From Crocodylus rhombifer (lineage: Eukaryota > Chordata > Crocodylia > Crocodylidae): a stretch of 64,000 nt of DNA. Every line of letters starts with the position of its first letter. The stretch's first letter is position 1. Below, piece after piece: positions 24,019 to 35,599 of the stretch. A program made the translations under genes and the position numbers. The DNA is taken from contig JAVSML010025538.1 of the NCBI GenBank assembly GCA_038503035.1, forward strand, positions 1,900,880 to 1,964,879, given 5' to 3'. The notes beneath the pieces are model-generated. The model ran no database searches. It saw nothing but the letters and a program-made list of their open reading frames with translations, and was not told where the DNA came from.

Positions 24019-25320
24019 ACAACTAAGGTAAGTAGCACCATTTCATTTCATTTCATTTCATTTCAACTTCCATTTAGCCATTTCAAAGGGACAGCATTTC
24101 TTTTCATCATTTCATTTAGTTTCAAAGCACTGTTCCGTTTTGTTGAAACGGTTTTGCTGTTTCAACGTTTTGCCCGTAGGCTATAATGGGGAATCATGAA
24201 TCATGAAAATGCCCATAACTTTGTCATTTGTTGACTTATTGAAAATGAAAATTGCAGGGATGGTAGCACCTTCTGCAGTCATGATGCCTGGCAAGTTTCA
24301 AGGAGATGAGCAGAGGGGTTTCTGGGAAACTGCACCTCAAACTGTTCAAAACAAAACTGATATCACTTGGTGGCAGTGGCTGCCTGCTGTCATCCCACAT
24401 GCAGATCTATGGGTCCACGCCCCCTGGGAGGGCTGCAGAGCTATGCCAGACTCTTCCAGGGGGCTGCAGACCCCTGGATCTGTGTGCAGGATGACAGCAT
24501 GCTGCCACTGGCAGCTGGGTCTAGCACCAGAGTCAACCCAGCGCAGCCCATACCAAGCACCGGGAAGAACCCAGTGCTGGCACTGGTTCCAGCTGGCAGT
24601 GGCAGCCTGCTGTCACCCCACACACAGATCCAGGAGTCTGTACCCCCTGGGAGAGCTGTGGGGCTGTGCCAGACTCCTCCCGGGTGGCACAGGCCCTCCT
24701 ATTTGTGTATGGGATGATAGCAGGCTGCCACCGCCACTTCCTGGCACTTGGCACAGGCTGTGCCCAGTGCCAGTCCCAGCTGGCAGCAGCAGCCTGCTGT
24801 CATCCTGCATCATCCAGGGGCCTGTGCTTCCCTGGGAAGAGCTGGGGAAAGCAATCAGAGAGTTGGGGGAAAGATCAGGGAGCTGGGAATTCCAACTGGG
24901 AACTGGGGAAATGTTCATTCCCCCAGCTCCCAGTTCGATTCCTGAGCCCCCTGTTTGATTCCCCAGCTCTCTGGTCATTTCCATGGATCTTTCCCCCAGT
25001 TTCAGTGGCAGCCTACTGAAAGTTTCCCCGTTTCAGTGGCAGCTTCCTCCAGTTTCAGTGGCAGCCTGCTGAAAGCCCACATGCAAATTGGGGTCCCGCG
25101 GCCCCCAGGAAGAGCTGGGGAAATGGTCAGAGAGCTAGGTAATCGAACATGTCAATATCAGAGCAGTCCTTCCCCGCTCTGTACCCTCCTTCTCCTTTGT
25201 TTCTGTTTAGCTGCAGCAAACAGCTTCAGAACTCAAAGCTGTTTTGAAGCCTTTTGTTTCATTTCGATTTTGCTGTTTTGAGCTTAAAACGTGTCAAAAC
25301 AGCTTCAAAATGAAACATCC
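24019..25320. mobile_element. Non-autonomous DNA transposon with GC-rich palindromic modules
   Basis: The left end (agcaccatttcatttc, a (TTTCA)n run at 24041-24065, then aacttccatttagccatttc) matches the reverse complement of 60960-61085, whose outer end reads tagggctgtgcaaaacag, a hAT-like terminus. The right end is a T/A-rich mirrored gttttgaagc/aaaacagcttc region. The interior (24365-24830) holds at least two palindromic modules of about 140 bp. Each opens with ggcag..gcctgctgtcat and closes with the mirrored gatgacagcatgctgcc / gatgatagcaggctgcc. A 251-codon frame at 24203-24958 runs through these modules. It is repeat-derived and has no recognisable domain, so I do not call it a gene. 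Confidence 0.65.
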
Positions 25321-27020
25321 ATCAAAAATTCTACTACCGGTCAAAAGAGGATTTTCTACCCTTTTAATTTAGCTTGTTATGATAATTGATATGATTCAGA
25401 ATGTCTAAAGTTTAAAACACTGGTCACAGGAGAAATGAGTATTTCAACTTGCTTTATATCACATAATATTGGGAAGTACTGTAGTGAAAGAAAGGAAAAC
25501 AGGCGAAATTGCTGAAGATAGCCTGATTCTTACTGGTGTTTCTGCTTCACAATACAGGCAAAATGCTATAAAAGTTAGAGGATTTGTTTTTTTTCAATCC
25601 GTTTATTTTTGTTTTTGTTTAGTGAATTGCAAATAAAAACGAGGGAAAGGAACCTGAAAAAATAACTTTCATTCCTGCTTAGAGAATTAGAATATAAATA
25701 TAGACACATATATCTTATTTACTATTAGTATATCTATAAAATCTCTTGATCTCTCTCAAGCCCTGCCACCCCTCTCCCCACACACATTTTCTAGTTTGTC
25801 TTCCCTGCATGTCTCAACCCTGAACTGGAAGGACTAGCTGTAAGCAGCACAGTAGCTTTGTATACATTTTTCCAGCAATAGAAATATCTTTAGTATTCAA
25901 AGCCACAAATTTGAAGTTACTTTTAGGGCCACATCCTTCCTATCCCTAATCACACCATGGAGTGTTTTTATCACATTGAATTGCACTGAAGAAAATGTTG
26001 TAAAGTGTTAGCAAAGTAGTACAGTTAGGTCCTTGATGAGTGTATTCTATATAGTTTGATACATATACAGACTCCCTGTCCAAGTAATATACACTATGGA
26101 TCAGGATGGTTACTCAGCCCTTCATTGATTTCTTAAGAATAATTAGTATTATTTGTGATCTTATTCATGTGTTTTGTGCGTGGAAACTTTAAAAACCGGA
26201 CTGAAAGCCAACTTGTATCAAAAGTTTATTAACCAGCAAAAACAGAACTCCTGGAACTGCTGACTTGGAATAAGTTTGAAATATAGACCTAGAAGTGAAA
26301 CTTACTTGTTCCATTAGCAACCCCCAAGGTATAAACTTGTTCTTTTCATGGTTGAAGAAGCATGTACAATACTGATAACTCTTAAGAATGAGACAACAGA
26401 ATTGACATTTGGGTCAACCACATCATGAGTATGAATGGGAGAATTGAAGTTGACACAAAGTAAAGGTTTACGGCGCAGAATGAAAAGGAACTTGCAATGT
26501 GAAATCAAGATTTATCACAAGAAATATTCCCTCACTCTGCACTTCAAGGACGGGCTCCCAGCATGTGGGAGCTTTCTAGGGGTAACACCACAAAAGATGA
26601 TGTGAATTTGAGTCTACAGAAGTTGACTAAACGACGTTCACATCTAGTTCAGCTGATATCACTCTTTAGCTATCTGACAAACCCCTTGCCATGCCTCATA
26701 AAGGTGTATGTAACTCTACTATTACCTCTTGCTCTGTTACTTAATAATACATTTTAAGGAGTCACAAAAATATAGCCAATACAAAATTAAATGAAAAGGT
26801 AGGTAGACAATTGATCTGATTCATGAGCTAACCAAACAACTTCCAAAGGCTATATAAAGAAACTCAAAAGGGCATTTCCAATCAATACAAAAGCCAATTA
26901 CATAAACATACACAATAAAAGAAACCTAGATAAGAGTTCCCATACATTTAAGTAGGTATCTGTTGAAATAACTGAATCTGACACTGGATCCTAAAATCAA
27001 CTATAAAGTAACTACAGCAA
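25321..27020. other. AT-rich stretch without recognised gene
   Basis: Non-coding AT-rich sequence. Frames are 64-71 codons with no domain features. No repeat family recognised. Confidence 0.55.
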
Positions 27021-27036
27021 ACCTCCTCTGGATAAG

Positions 27037-27394
27037 GGATGTATTTGGTAGCCGTGTTGGTCTGAGACAAAGAACTGGAAAAATCTAGAACTCTTGGTTC
27101 AGAGATTATACTTTTTATCAGACCTACTAGGAGATTGCAAAAGAAATCTTTTTCTGTAAGCATTTGGGCTCAAACACTCTTCATCAGGCTCAGGGAACAT
27201 TAAAGATGGTAAAAAGTCCCCATAGGATTTTATTTCCTACCTATAGGGAATTTTTACCATTTTAAATTTTCCCTGAGCCCAATGAAAGGCATTTGAGCCT
27301 GAAACCTTGCAGAAAGAGATTGGGGGTTTTTGCAATTTCCTGGTTGGTCTAATAAAAGGTAATATCTCTGAACCAAGAGTTCTAGATTTTTGCA
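27037..27394. mobile_element. Foldback element flanked by a 14-bp direct repeat
   Basis: The direct repeat ctcctctggataag occurs at 27023-27036 and 27395-27408, immediately flanking the element. Inside, the left arm (about 27066-27215) is matched by the reverse complement of the right arm (about 27240-27394). Both arms read ctagaactcttggttcagag, then ggctcaaa and ggctcaggga. The left end carries tagccgtgttggtctgag, the start of a common amniote repeat also seen at 7265 and 60600. A 14-bp duplication is longer than those of the common cut-and-paste superfamilies and is more like a LINE-mediated insertion. Confidence 0.75.
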
Positions 27395-27408
27395 CTCCTC
27401 TGGATAAG

Positions 27409-28150
27409 ACATTTAAGTGAGAAAATCCTTCTTATTAGTTAGGTCTGACTTAACTTAGTGATGGAATTATTACGCATAGGTAATATTTACTTGGGAGAAA
27501 ATATAAAAAAGGAACATCTATACTCTTATTTAATAAGAACCAGATTATTAAGGATTTGATATACCAACACATGATAAAAACAAAATAGTTCAGACAAGTT
27601 TATGAACAACTGAGATAATGGCAGCAATGGAAGTTAAATTCTTCATAGACAGACCTCAAAGCTTTTACAAGTCAAATATCCAGGGGGACAAGGTAACATT
27701 TTTTTCCTTTGTCTCTGGGCTCCATGCTTTCATAGACTCAAAAAGCTTATCCCTGGAAAGAGTCAGCTAGTTCTCAGTTGGAATAACTATCATCTTTTTT
27801 GTTAAGACATTAGAATCCGCTACAAAGCTTAAGTCCTCCTTTACTGTCGGACAGAAAAGGCAGATTTCATCTCTTGATCAGTGAGTGGTAAACTGGGAGT
27901 TTCAAATAACATTCATCTAATTGTTTTGCTTCCACCTTTGTTGTGTGATTGAGGAATGCCTTCAGGTAAATGATGTGATATTTAGTATGCATTGTAATAT
28001 CTGTTTTCTTCTCTGCCAAAAAATACACAGGCTATACAACATGAAACAAGCTTAATGATGCAAATCCAGTGATGGAAAAGGGAGAACATGAAATGGTCAT
28101 CTTGCTGACTTTCCTTAGAAACTGTTTTCCTTAGAACATTATATACATAC
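27409..28150. other. AT-rich stretch without recognised gene
   Basis: Nothing recognised. Confidence 0.5.
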
Positions 28151-29235
28151 TATAATGATGGGTGGGTGACCAGGGCTGGAGACCTGGGCACTGCCTAAGG
28201 AAGAGGTGAAGGGCAGTAGGATGAAACCAGTGGAAGTCTCACCCTCCTATCCTCCCCATCCACCCTTCTCCTACCCTGCACCTTCCCTGCTCCAGATCTG
28301 GCAGCCGGGAAGGCAGAAAAGCAGTGGCAGCACATGAGCAGGTTCACTGTTGTTGAGAGAGATGTTATCTCCTATCTTTGCTGCCAAAAACAGTTGCCTG
28401 AGACTCAGAATTGGAACAGGGCAGGTGCAGGTGGTGGGGACCACCCAGGGCAGAGTATAGCCAGTTACGCCTCTGTCTGAGCTCATTGATCCCATGGTTA
28501 CCTCTGGGCAGGCACAAATCCTGAGGGCATGCAGCAGCATAGTTGCACTGCCTTTCAGAGCATGCCATAAGAGCAACATCCAGGGACATTATTGAAGTTT
28601 CCCCTGCATCTCTTGGGCTCCCCTTCCCTTCCCTTCCTGTTCAGCAGCATCTTCCTTCCCTCCCATTCTGCCCCACCTGCCATTCCTACTGCCCTCAGCT
28701 GACCCAGGGGCCAGAGGCACTCCAAAGGTATTCCTGCCTCACTCCAGTTAAGCTGCATAGGGAGTTAGGATCATCCAGAGACAGTGGTGGTGGTGGCACC
28801 AGCAGCTGCAGGTGGGTTCCCCATCCCTGCCGGGTTTCTCTTCTGGTTCTCCACAGCCTGAGAGCAGGCATGCATGTGGGGGGAACTCCCTCTGCTGCCA
28901 CAGCTGTCCCTAGCTGAGCTTGGCCCTATATGCAGCCACTTGCTTAATTTTTAGCTGCAGCAGGGCAGGAGCAACTAGGGTGGGGTGACAGCAGCAGCAA
29001 TGGTCAGCAGTGGTCTCTCCCTACACACCCAGAGGCATAAGCAGAAAGGGAAGGAAGAGGATTGGCTGCTGAGCACCGAGGCAAAGGAAGCAGGGTGCTG
29101 AGAATGGCTGGGGCAGATTCTTACCTTATTTGGGAACTTTAAAAAGTCCCTGGTTGATGCTCTTGCGTCACGGTCTGCCCATCCCCTGCACCACTGGTCA
29201 CACACCCTTTTAAAAATTCTGGATCCACCTCTGGG
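28150..29235. mobile_element. GC-rich interspersed element, hAT-like right end
   Basis: The right end, reverse-complemented, reads cagaggtggatccagaattt, a CAG-type hAT-like terminus. The left terminus was not identified, so the left limit is set by the change to GC-rich composition near 28150. Overlapping frames of 67-124 codons on both strands share no recognisable domain. Confidence 0.4.
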
Positions 29236-30816
29236 AAGTCAAATATTGACTTGAAAACTTATTACTAACAACAGCAGTCCTTTGTTGGAAAGTCTTCCTC
29301 ATATTTTCTAATTCTGCAGTGAATTCTGACAATATTGAAACAACAACATATCTAATTCATTACTTGTTAGATCCTGGAAGCTAGCTGTAGTGGATGCTAT
29401 TAAAATATTATTTGTACAGTGGGCAAAGTACTAGTATCTAACAGTAATTTTTAGAATGCTTATATTTATCTCATGGTTATATATGTTGTTTTTGACCCAT
29501 GAGCACTAATTATTTTATTTCAACAAACAAAAGGTCTTTCTCTTTTCAAAAACTCTCTCTCTTTCCTCTCCATTTTTTTTCATTTCTATTATAAGGCACA
29601 TTAAGCAAGAAATAACACTGACATATAAATATTTCACATACATCTTCTGCTGCAATTATACACTTGAGACCTGATTTATGAACCTACCTGGCAATAGGGC
29701 ATATACATGCTTCTAATTGCAATGTCTTCATCCCTAATACAAGTATTAATTGCTTTAATATTTACATTTTTGCAACAACAGCCTGTTTTCGTATTTGGGA
29801 TAACAAGCATAGCCAAACATGTAAGCACTTAATTAGAGTGTTGGAGCAAGTGAAAAAGAAAACAAACAGCAAAGGTTTAAAAAGTTAAATAAAAATGGAA
29901 AGGTTTGCAAACAAAATGTGTACTAACTTTTTAATTTTTATGTGAAAATAATAAAATATAATATAGAAAAGGAACTGATTTCATATCCACACTACTCTGT
30001 GCACAAGAAAAAGACTTGTATATGGGTAAATGTTTTGCTTCATATTTGCTAAACTCTTCTTATTTGTGGCTGCAATATCACAAATGGTCAGCAGATGGAA
30101 GCAAATAACTTTGCAAAATCTATTTCAACTTTCCACCAGGTTCTGTTGCATAGAAGATAAAGGGACTGCAGTGATAAGATTGTTCAAGTATTTTATGCAC
30201 ATAAAATGAATTGGCCTCCAAACAGCAAAATCACTAACTAACGGGTATTGGTTTGCCATTTGGATGAAAATACTTAAGTTTTAAATAATAATCACTGAAT
30301 AATTTTGAATATTAAAACGTTATACATCAATCCTAAAAAATTAAACAAAGGGAGACAAACATTAACTATAATACTTTTGCTTAATGTAACAGGAAAACAA
30401 GATAATCAAGTTTTATTTTATGGGGTTTACATTTTTATGGACAGCTTGAATAACCTGAAAACCCTAAATTATTGGAAGAAATATAGTCATCTCTTTATTA
30501 ATCAAAGCCTGGAAAATGAAGCAAGTCTTCCAAAAACTTGCTAATGACAGGCTGCCTGCAAAAAAAGTCACCTTAATTTCATATTAACAACTTTATATTT
30601 TTGATAACTTTGATCATCTTTACATTTATAATATTTACTATAGTAGAGATAAAAACTGACCATCTGAAGTTCTAGTCTAACCGTTATGTGCTGAATGACT
30701 CCAATATGTAGAGAATTCCTAGTAAGACAATCCAACTATATAGGGAAAAATAGATCCAGCCTAAGACTCACTGGAGGGCTCCTGCATAATAGTCCAGCAC
30801 TAGTTTAAGTATGTCT
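29236..30816. other. AT-rich stretch without recognised gene
   Basis: Very AT-rich, with no coding, RNA or repeat signature recognised. One 79-codon frame at 30305-30544 is low-complexity Asn/Lys/Leu-rich and probably chance. Confidence 0.55.
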
Positions 30817-31066
30817 GGGTATGTCAACACAAGATGATTAACATGCAGTTGACTAATTCTACTGTCCAGTATTAGCACATCACCGCAAAAACCATGCTAA
30901 TGCACAGTAAAATTAGTCTACTGCACATTAAATGTCACAAAAAGACAGTGTACCTTTGTTACTGTGCATTAGCTCTGGCTACTACTCATTTATTTAGTAC
31001 CTCATATTAAAGGTACTAAACTTAATGCACAGTAGCAACAGAACATTAATGCAAGTGTAGACACCC
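30817..31066. mobile_element. MITE with GGGTxTxxACAC ends
   Basis: The left end gggtatgtcaacacaagatg mirrors the right end gcaagtgtagacaccc. Subterminal phrases gcagttgactaattctactg, gctaatgcacagtaaaatta and taatgcacagtag recur in inverted order. The same subterminal phrases appear at 38940-39077 and 53370-53890, so these belong to one family group. No coding capacity. Confidence 0.65.
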
Positions 31067-31164
31067 CCTCTGATGATAATCTTTAACAACACAGGTCCAA
31101 GCTATTTAAAGTGAAACACCAAAATGAGCAGCTCAGTTTTTACCCAGAAACTAAACTGCAGTTA

Positions 31165-31575
31165 CAGTCAGATCATAGGAAAGCAGAGCTGGAAGGGACC
31201 CGGCAAGGTCATCTAGTCCAGCTCCCTTACTCAAGGCTGGATCATCCCTGATGAAAACATCCCAGCCAAGCACAACCTGTTCTAACCCACTCTTGAAAAT
31301 TTCCAGGGATGGGGATTCCACAACTTTTCTCGGTAGCCTGTTCCAGTGCTTAATTACCCTCATAGTTAGAAAGCTCCTCCTAAATCGCCAACCTAAACTT
31401 CCCCTGCTGCAACTTGAAACCAATGCTTAGTCCTATCCCCTGCTGCCATAGAGAAAAGCCTCTTTCATTGTAATTGCCCTTCAAACAATTAAAGACTGTT
31501 ATCAAATACTCTCTCAACTTTCTCTTCTCCAAACTAAATAACCCTGCTCTTTCAGACTTTCCTTATAAATCTTGC
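31165..31575 (-). pseudogene. CR1 LINE 3' end (ORF2 C-terminus and 3' tail)
   Basis: This is a 5'-truncated CR1 copy on the minus strand. The minus-strand frame contains GWRFRRSFLTMRVIKHWNRL and PRKVVESPSLEIFKSGLEQV, the C-terminal signature of CR1 ORF2 in reptiles and birds. In plus orientation it starts with a catagga..gagctggaagggacc tail and gtcatctagtccagctccc. The rest (gttccagtgcttaattaccc, cctatcccctgctgccatag) is the standard CR1 3' segment. The continuous frame at 31151-31423 is not a functional gene. Confidence 0.9.
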
Positions 31576-31580
31576 CTCCT

Positions 31581-32255
31581 AGGCTAGGGACAGAAGCTAT
31601 ATGTAAACTGGTTTAAGTCATCAGAAACTGTTTTAAACCTGTAACAGAACAGAAGTTAAGTGCACATAAACCAGTTTCAATATGGCTGAAACTGGTTTAA
31701 GGTAAACCTGGCTGAATGTAGTATCAGACTTAACTGATTTGGGTTAAACTGGTTTATGAAACTTGTCCCAGACCCCTTCCTGATTCAAGTCAAATCACAG
31801 TCTCCCAGCATTGCAGCATGCTTTCCAGCCCTAGGTTGTGTTATCTGCTTCAGCAGAGAAAGGATGAGGGAGGTGGGGGAGGCAGAGACTGCCTCCCACC
31901 AGGCAAATCTAAGCTGGGTCCTGAGGCCGGGGGTGGGGAGGTTAAACTTTCCTTCCCTTGAGTACAGAGCTGCCCTGCTAAAAACTTATTGCTGGCTGCA
32001 ACTATGGACTACAAGTCCCAGAGACACCTGGAAGAAGGAATAGGAAGTAATGAACAGCCTTGCAGAGTCCGGCTGCTCTAATTCTGGACAGCAAATCCTA
32101 GATACCTTGGGAGAAGCAAGAAGAGGAAGCAAACATACAGCCTACAGTGCATGTTGGTTACATGCCAGAGAGCCATGCTCCAGGACCCCCTGGTTTCTGG
32201 CCTGAGCTACTTCAGGTAAGAGGTGGGTCTTTTACACTGCAACTGTCTATGCTAT
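31581..32255. mobile_element. Non-autonomous DNA transposon, copy B of a four-copy family
   Basis: It starts aggctagggacagaagct..gtaaactggttt and shares about 600 bases of layout with 57842-58380: gaatgtagtat, accccttcctg, ccagcatgctttcc-type, gtacagagctgc, ctggctgcaactatggact, gccagagagccatgct and cttctggcctga. The right end (acactgcaactgtctatgc) is a loose mirror of the left. A frame at 31756-32043 is repeat-derived. The CR1 3' segment abuts it on the left. Confidence 0.65.
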
Positions 32256-32789
32256 GAGTTAAAGCAAATTTCATTCTGTTACTAAGTAGAGATACCCTGG
32301 CTCGCTACAAACCTCTTCACAGATACCAAGGTCAAGGCAAGAAATTTCTTCTCTACTTTCAGTACAGTCACAGGGATTTAGGGGGAGGGGGGATTAGGGG
32401 CAGGGAGATGGGGGGGGTTAAGTGTACTGCAATATCTCAGCTTCTGATTAAAATTTCTATTCCCAGTGCTCAAGCCACTGTTATTTTCATTTCATGTGTC
32501 AGAAGCCATCTGTATACCAAGTAAACCTGTGAAGGTAAAGGGAGGAAGAGGACAATCGGAAACCTTCATAATAACAGCTGAAAAGAAGAGGTTATGATGA
32601 AAAGGTTATTAATGCAGAGGTATTTCATCTGAACAACACTTTCCCTTGAAAGCTTTCTGAAAGATCTTTGGTTGTATCAACCTTTAAGAAGAGGTGATGC
32701 AAGTCTATCCAGGTCCATGACTCCTGCCTGAAAAGTATGTCTAGATACATCACTACTGTTGATTCCTGGCTGACTCTCTTCCTTTCCCC

Positions 32790-34650
32790 AGTCTCCCACA
32801 TATATGTTCTATGATTTCAACTTCCATAGTCATGCCACCTGTCACTCCCTAGATACCCTTCTCTTTTACTCGCCCTTGGGCAGCTCTCTCACTCCTCATT
32901 CAGATTCATCAAGCACTCTCTCTGTTTATACGTTCCCCTTCTTCGATGGTTCCTTTCATTATCTTCTATTGGCCATTCCTCTCATGCCCTGTCATTCAGC
33001 CTTTCCACATTTTCCAGTCCATCAGTACTGACAGTTTATTTGCTCTCATCCTTTTTGTTTGTTTTCTTACCAGGAAATAACTCCATAATTTACTAATTAA
33101 CTCTTCTGTCCCTCTCTCTGTTATCTGAACTGACAACATGTTGTCCTACCTGCCCCCAGGATCTGCTCTCTCTACTGCATTCCCACTATGGATGGTTTCT
33201 GCTGTATTTCAAATTCTGATTTTCCAGCTTGAGCCACAAATCCACAATTCCAACAACCATTTCTTATCCCTCTTTCTTCTCTAAGCTTATTGAACACACT
33301 GCTTATAGTAGTTATCTAGAGTTCCTCTCTTATCGATTGAATCACAGACCCTTATTAATACAACTTCCAGACCTTGCACTCCACTAAAATGATTTTAACT
33401 ATTCTTTTAAGACCCTCTTCCTAGATAAAGCTCAGAAACAGTATGCTTTTCATATCATCTTGGAATGTTGTTCTTTCTTCACTTCTATGGATCTCTCTAA
33501 ATATTTCTGCAGAATGCCCTTTGAAGGAGCCTCATCTTACTCTCTCCAACTTTCAGTGTGTGGGGGTCCCTTTCTCTTCTCCCTCTACATGTCATCCATA
33601 TGTTACTCCATCTGTAAAAACAAATTCAAGTACTTATCTCCTGCAGACACCTCACAGATCTACTGCTGTACTTCAGCCTAATTCCTTCGATACAAACTAA
33701 ACCTTTGTCCTGTCCTTCTGGTACTTTCTGATGAATTCCAAACTGTCAGTTTAAACTCAGTGTTATTTAAAACGGATGTCTCAGTATTACCTCTCCAAAC
33801 TACCTCCTTAACTCCATTTGTTAAGACTCACCACTAAAACATGCCTGTCATTCAGACCTATAACTTGAATGTCATCTTCTATTCAGAATTCTGTCTTAGA
33901 ACTTAAATCCAAGCAATATTTTAAATCGTTATGCATTGCATCTATAAGATTTGGCCTTTCTTATCTGTCCACATGGCTAATTTCTTCGATTACCGAAATG
34001 TCTGGCCTTGACATCTTGTCTCATTCATATCCATTCAGAATAATGTTATAAAGATTTTTTGCACACCTAGCCTGTTATTTTGAATGTGCCTTCCCAGTTT
34101 ATGCATCACTTCCCTGTCTTCCCTTTAAAAAAAAATATCACATGTAAACTGCCTTCAGATTTAGGGCTCTTTCTAACAATCCCTTCCCTACATAATATTT
34201 CCCATCCAGAAGTGAGATGTCATCTTCTCCCTCTGATTGTCCCATTATATCATTTGCATGACCCATTGCTAAAACTGAAAACAGACACCTTTCTGCCTTT
34301 ACTTATACTACACCTCACAATCAGGATAATCCTTTCGTTAAGCATCTCCTTCAAAGCCTCTTAAACTTTTCTGTTTGCTATGATGCCTACAAAAATGGAT
34401 CCTGGTTAGGGTTCTGATGTTATAAAATCAATATCTGATCAATGCTGTCTCACTGTATCCTTTTTCTTTCTACTCTATATGTCTTTGATCATCTGTTATC
34501 CCTTATACTTAAATTATGATCACTTTGGAGTAAAAGCCATCTTGGTACAGCACCTACCAAAATGGGCTCCTGGTCATGTGTCAAGGTCCCTAGACTTTAT
34601 GATAATGCAAATAAGTAAAAAAAAAAAAAAGAAGACGACGACGACGACCA
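32790..34650 (+). pseudogene. Decayed L2-like LINE, endonuclease to 3' tail
   Basis: This is an old LINE broken by many stops and frameshifts. Near 32812 the frame reads DFNFHSHATCHSLDTLL, resembling the DFN motif of the apurinic-type endonuclease. Near 33560-33680 it reads FLFSLYMSSICYSICK and then YLSPADTSQIYCC, aligning with the RT region where a YADDTQ-type active site is expected; the catalytic pair is corrupted (PADTSQ). The 3' end has the L2-like phrase ttggtacagcacctaccaaa, then gggctcctggtc, and aaataagtaaaaaa followed by a poly-A and (GAC)n tail. The plus-strand open frames in this interval are pieces of this relic. Confidence 0.65.
34634..34648 (+). repeat. (GAC)n run in the LINE tail
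   Basis: A short gacgacgacgac run directly after a 13-base A run, forming the tail of the L2-like element. Confidence 0.8.
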
Positions 34651-34734
34651 TAATAGAATTTAACCTACTGCAAGAGGTGAAGCAAAATACTAGATATTCT
34701 CCTGGTGCTAACTGCAGCTGATTTGAAATTGCTG

Positions 34735-34895
34735 TCATCCACCTAGGACAAATTTTTCTAAAGTATTTGGGTGCCTAACCCCCATGGGAGTTGAAATCAA
34801 TAGGTATTAAGAACCAAAATTACTTTGAAAAGCTCACTGGGTGCCTATCTGCAACTTAAATTTTCTAAGTGTCTTTAAAATTTGGCTGACAAACA
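34735..34895. repeat. Possible ancient amniote repeat
   Basis: gggtgcctaacccccatggg, agttgaaatcaataggtatt and a later gggtgcctatctgcaac resemble a mirrored old repeat common in amniotes ('gcctaa..cccattgaaatcaatggg' type). It is highly diverged and the family was not named. Confidence 0.35.
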
Positions 34896-34899
34896 TGAA

Positions 34900-35438
34900 T
34901 GTAACTAAGTCTCATTAAATTCAACCCCACAGTGAGGCAGAACTGAATCTCTTCAATCATGGGATTTTTAGTACTGATGAGCATTTAAAAGCAATTCCAT
35001 TAACATCTGATCACCAAACAGACATGCTGTCAGAGCTGAGTGTCAGACATCCTATCATGAAGGGGTGCACCTAGGTATCATCTCTTTGCATCTAGGTATC
35101 ATCACTACAACTCAGTCTGTACCCAAATACCCAGCTGGAGTCATTTTGCCAATACAGGTAAAATGCAGAGTTATTCAATGCCAACCAGCCAATTACGGAT
35201 GATGTTAGCTGTAACTTTGCATTTAACTGCCTGAACCCAAAAAAAATAAATAAATAAAAAAGCATCACTGGCAGACTGGCAGCTGGAGAATGAATCATAA
35301 CAGTGGCATTTTCTGGGCAGAGCTCCAGAAGAACTGTTAACAGCCTTCATTCAAATATAGCAATTCCTGTCTGCCTACGACACTTGTATGGCTCCTATTA
35401 CTCTAGTATCTATTACTTCAGTATCTTCAGTTAACCTC
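34900..35438. other. AT-rich stretch; small tandem duplication
   Basis: ctaggtatcatc is duplicated with a period of about 22 bases at about 35070-35103. Otherwise nothing recognised. Confidence 0.5.
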
Positions 35439-35439
35439 C

Positions 35440-35590
35440 TGGTATCTCTCAGAGTCAGGACAGTGCTATTCCCATTCTGTAGGCAATCAGATGAAGACAA
35501 AGCCAAACAGGAAACCTCTGTCAGAACAGGGTCTTAAACCTACATGTCTCTCTCAGGTCTTAGGCCAGTGCTCTACCAGTTAAACTAGCC
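35440..35590 (+). repeat. MIR-like SINE fragment
   Basis: It follows the MIR order in plus orientation: cccattctgtaggcaatcag..gaag, then gggtcttaaacctacatgtc and ccagtgctctaccagttaaa. The last corresponds to the tRNA-like '...ccaGTGCTCTaaCCactaagcta' end. Diverged. Confidence 0.55.
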
Positions 35591-35599
35591 TTCTTAAAT

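Noticed and set aside
24203..24958. 251-codon open frame, the longest on the plus strand
   Set aside because: It lies inside a transposon-like element with palindromic GC-rich modules, which produce long frames on both strands. No domain, no codon signature, and overlapping frames in other phases are almost as long.
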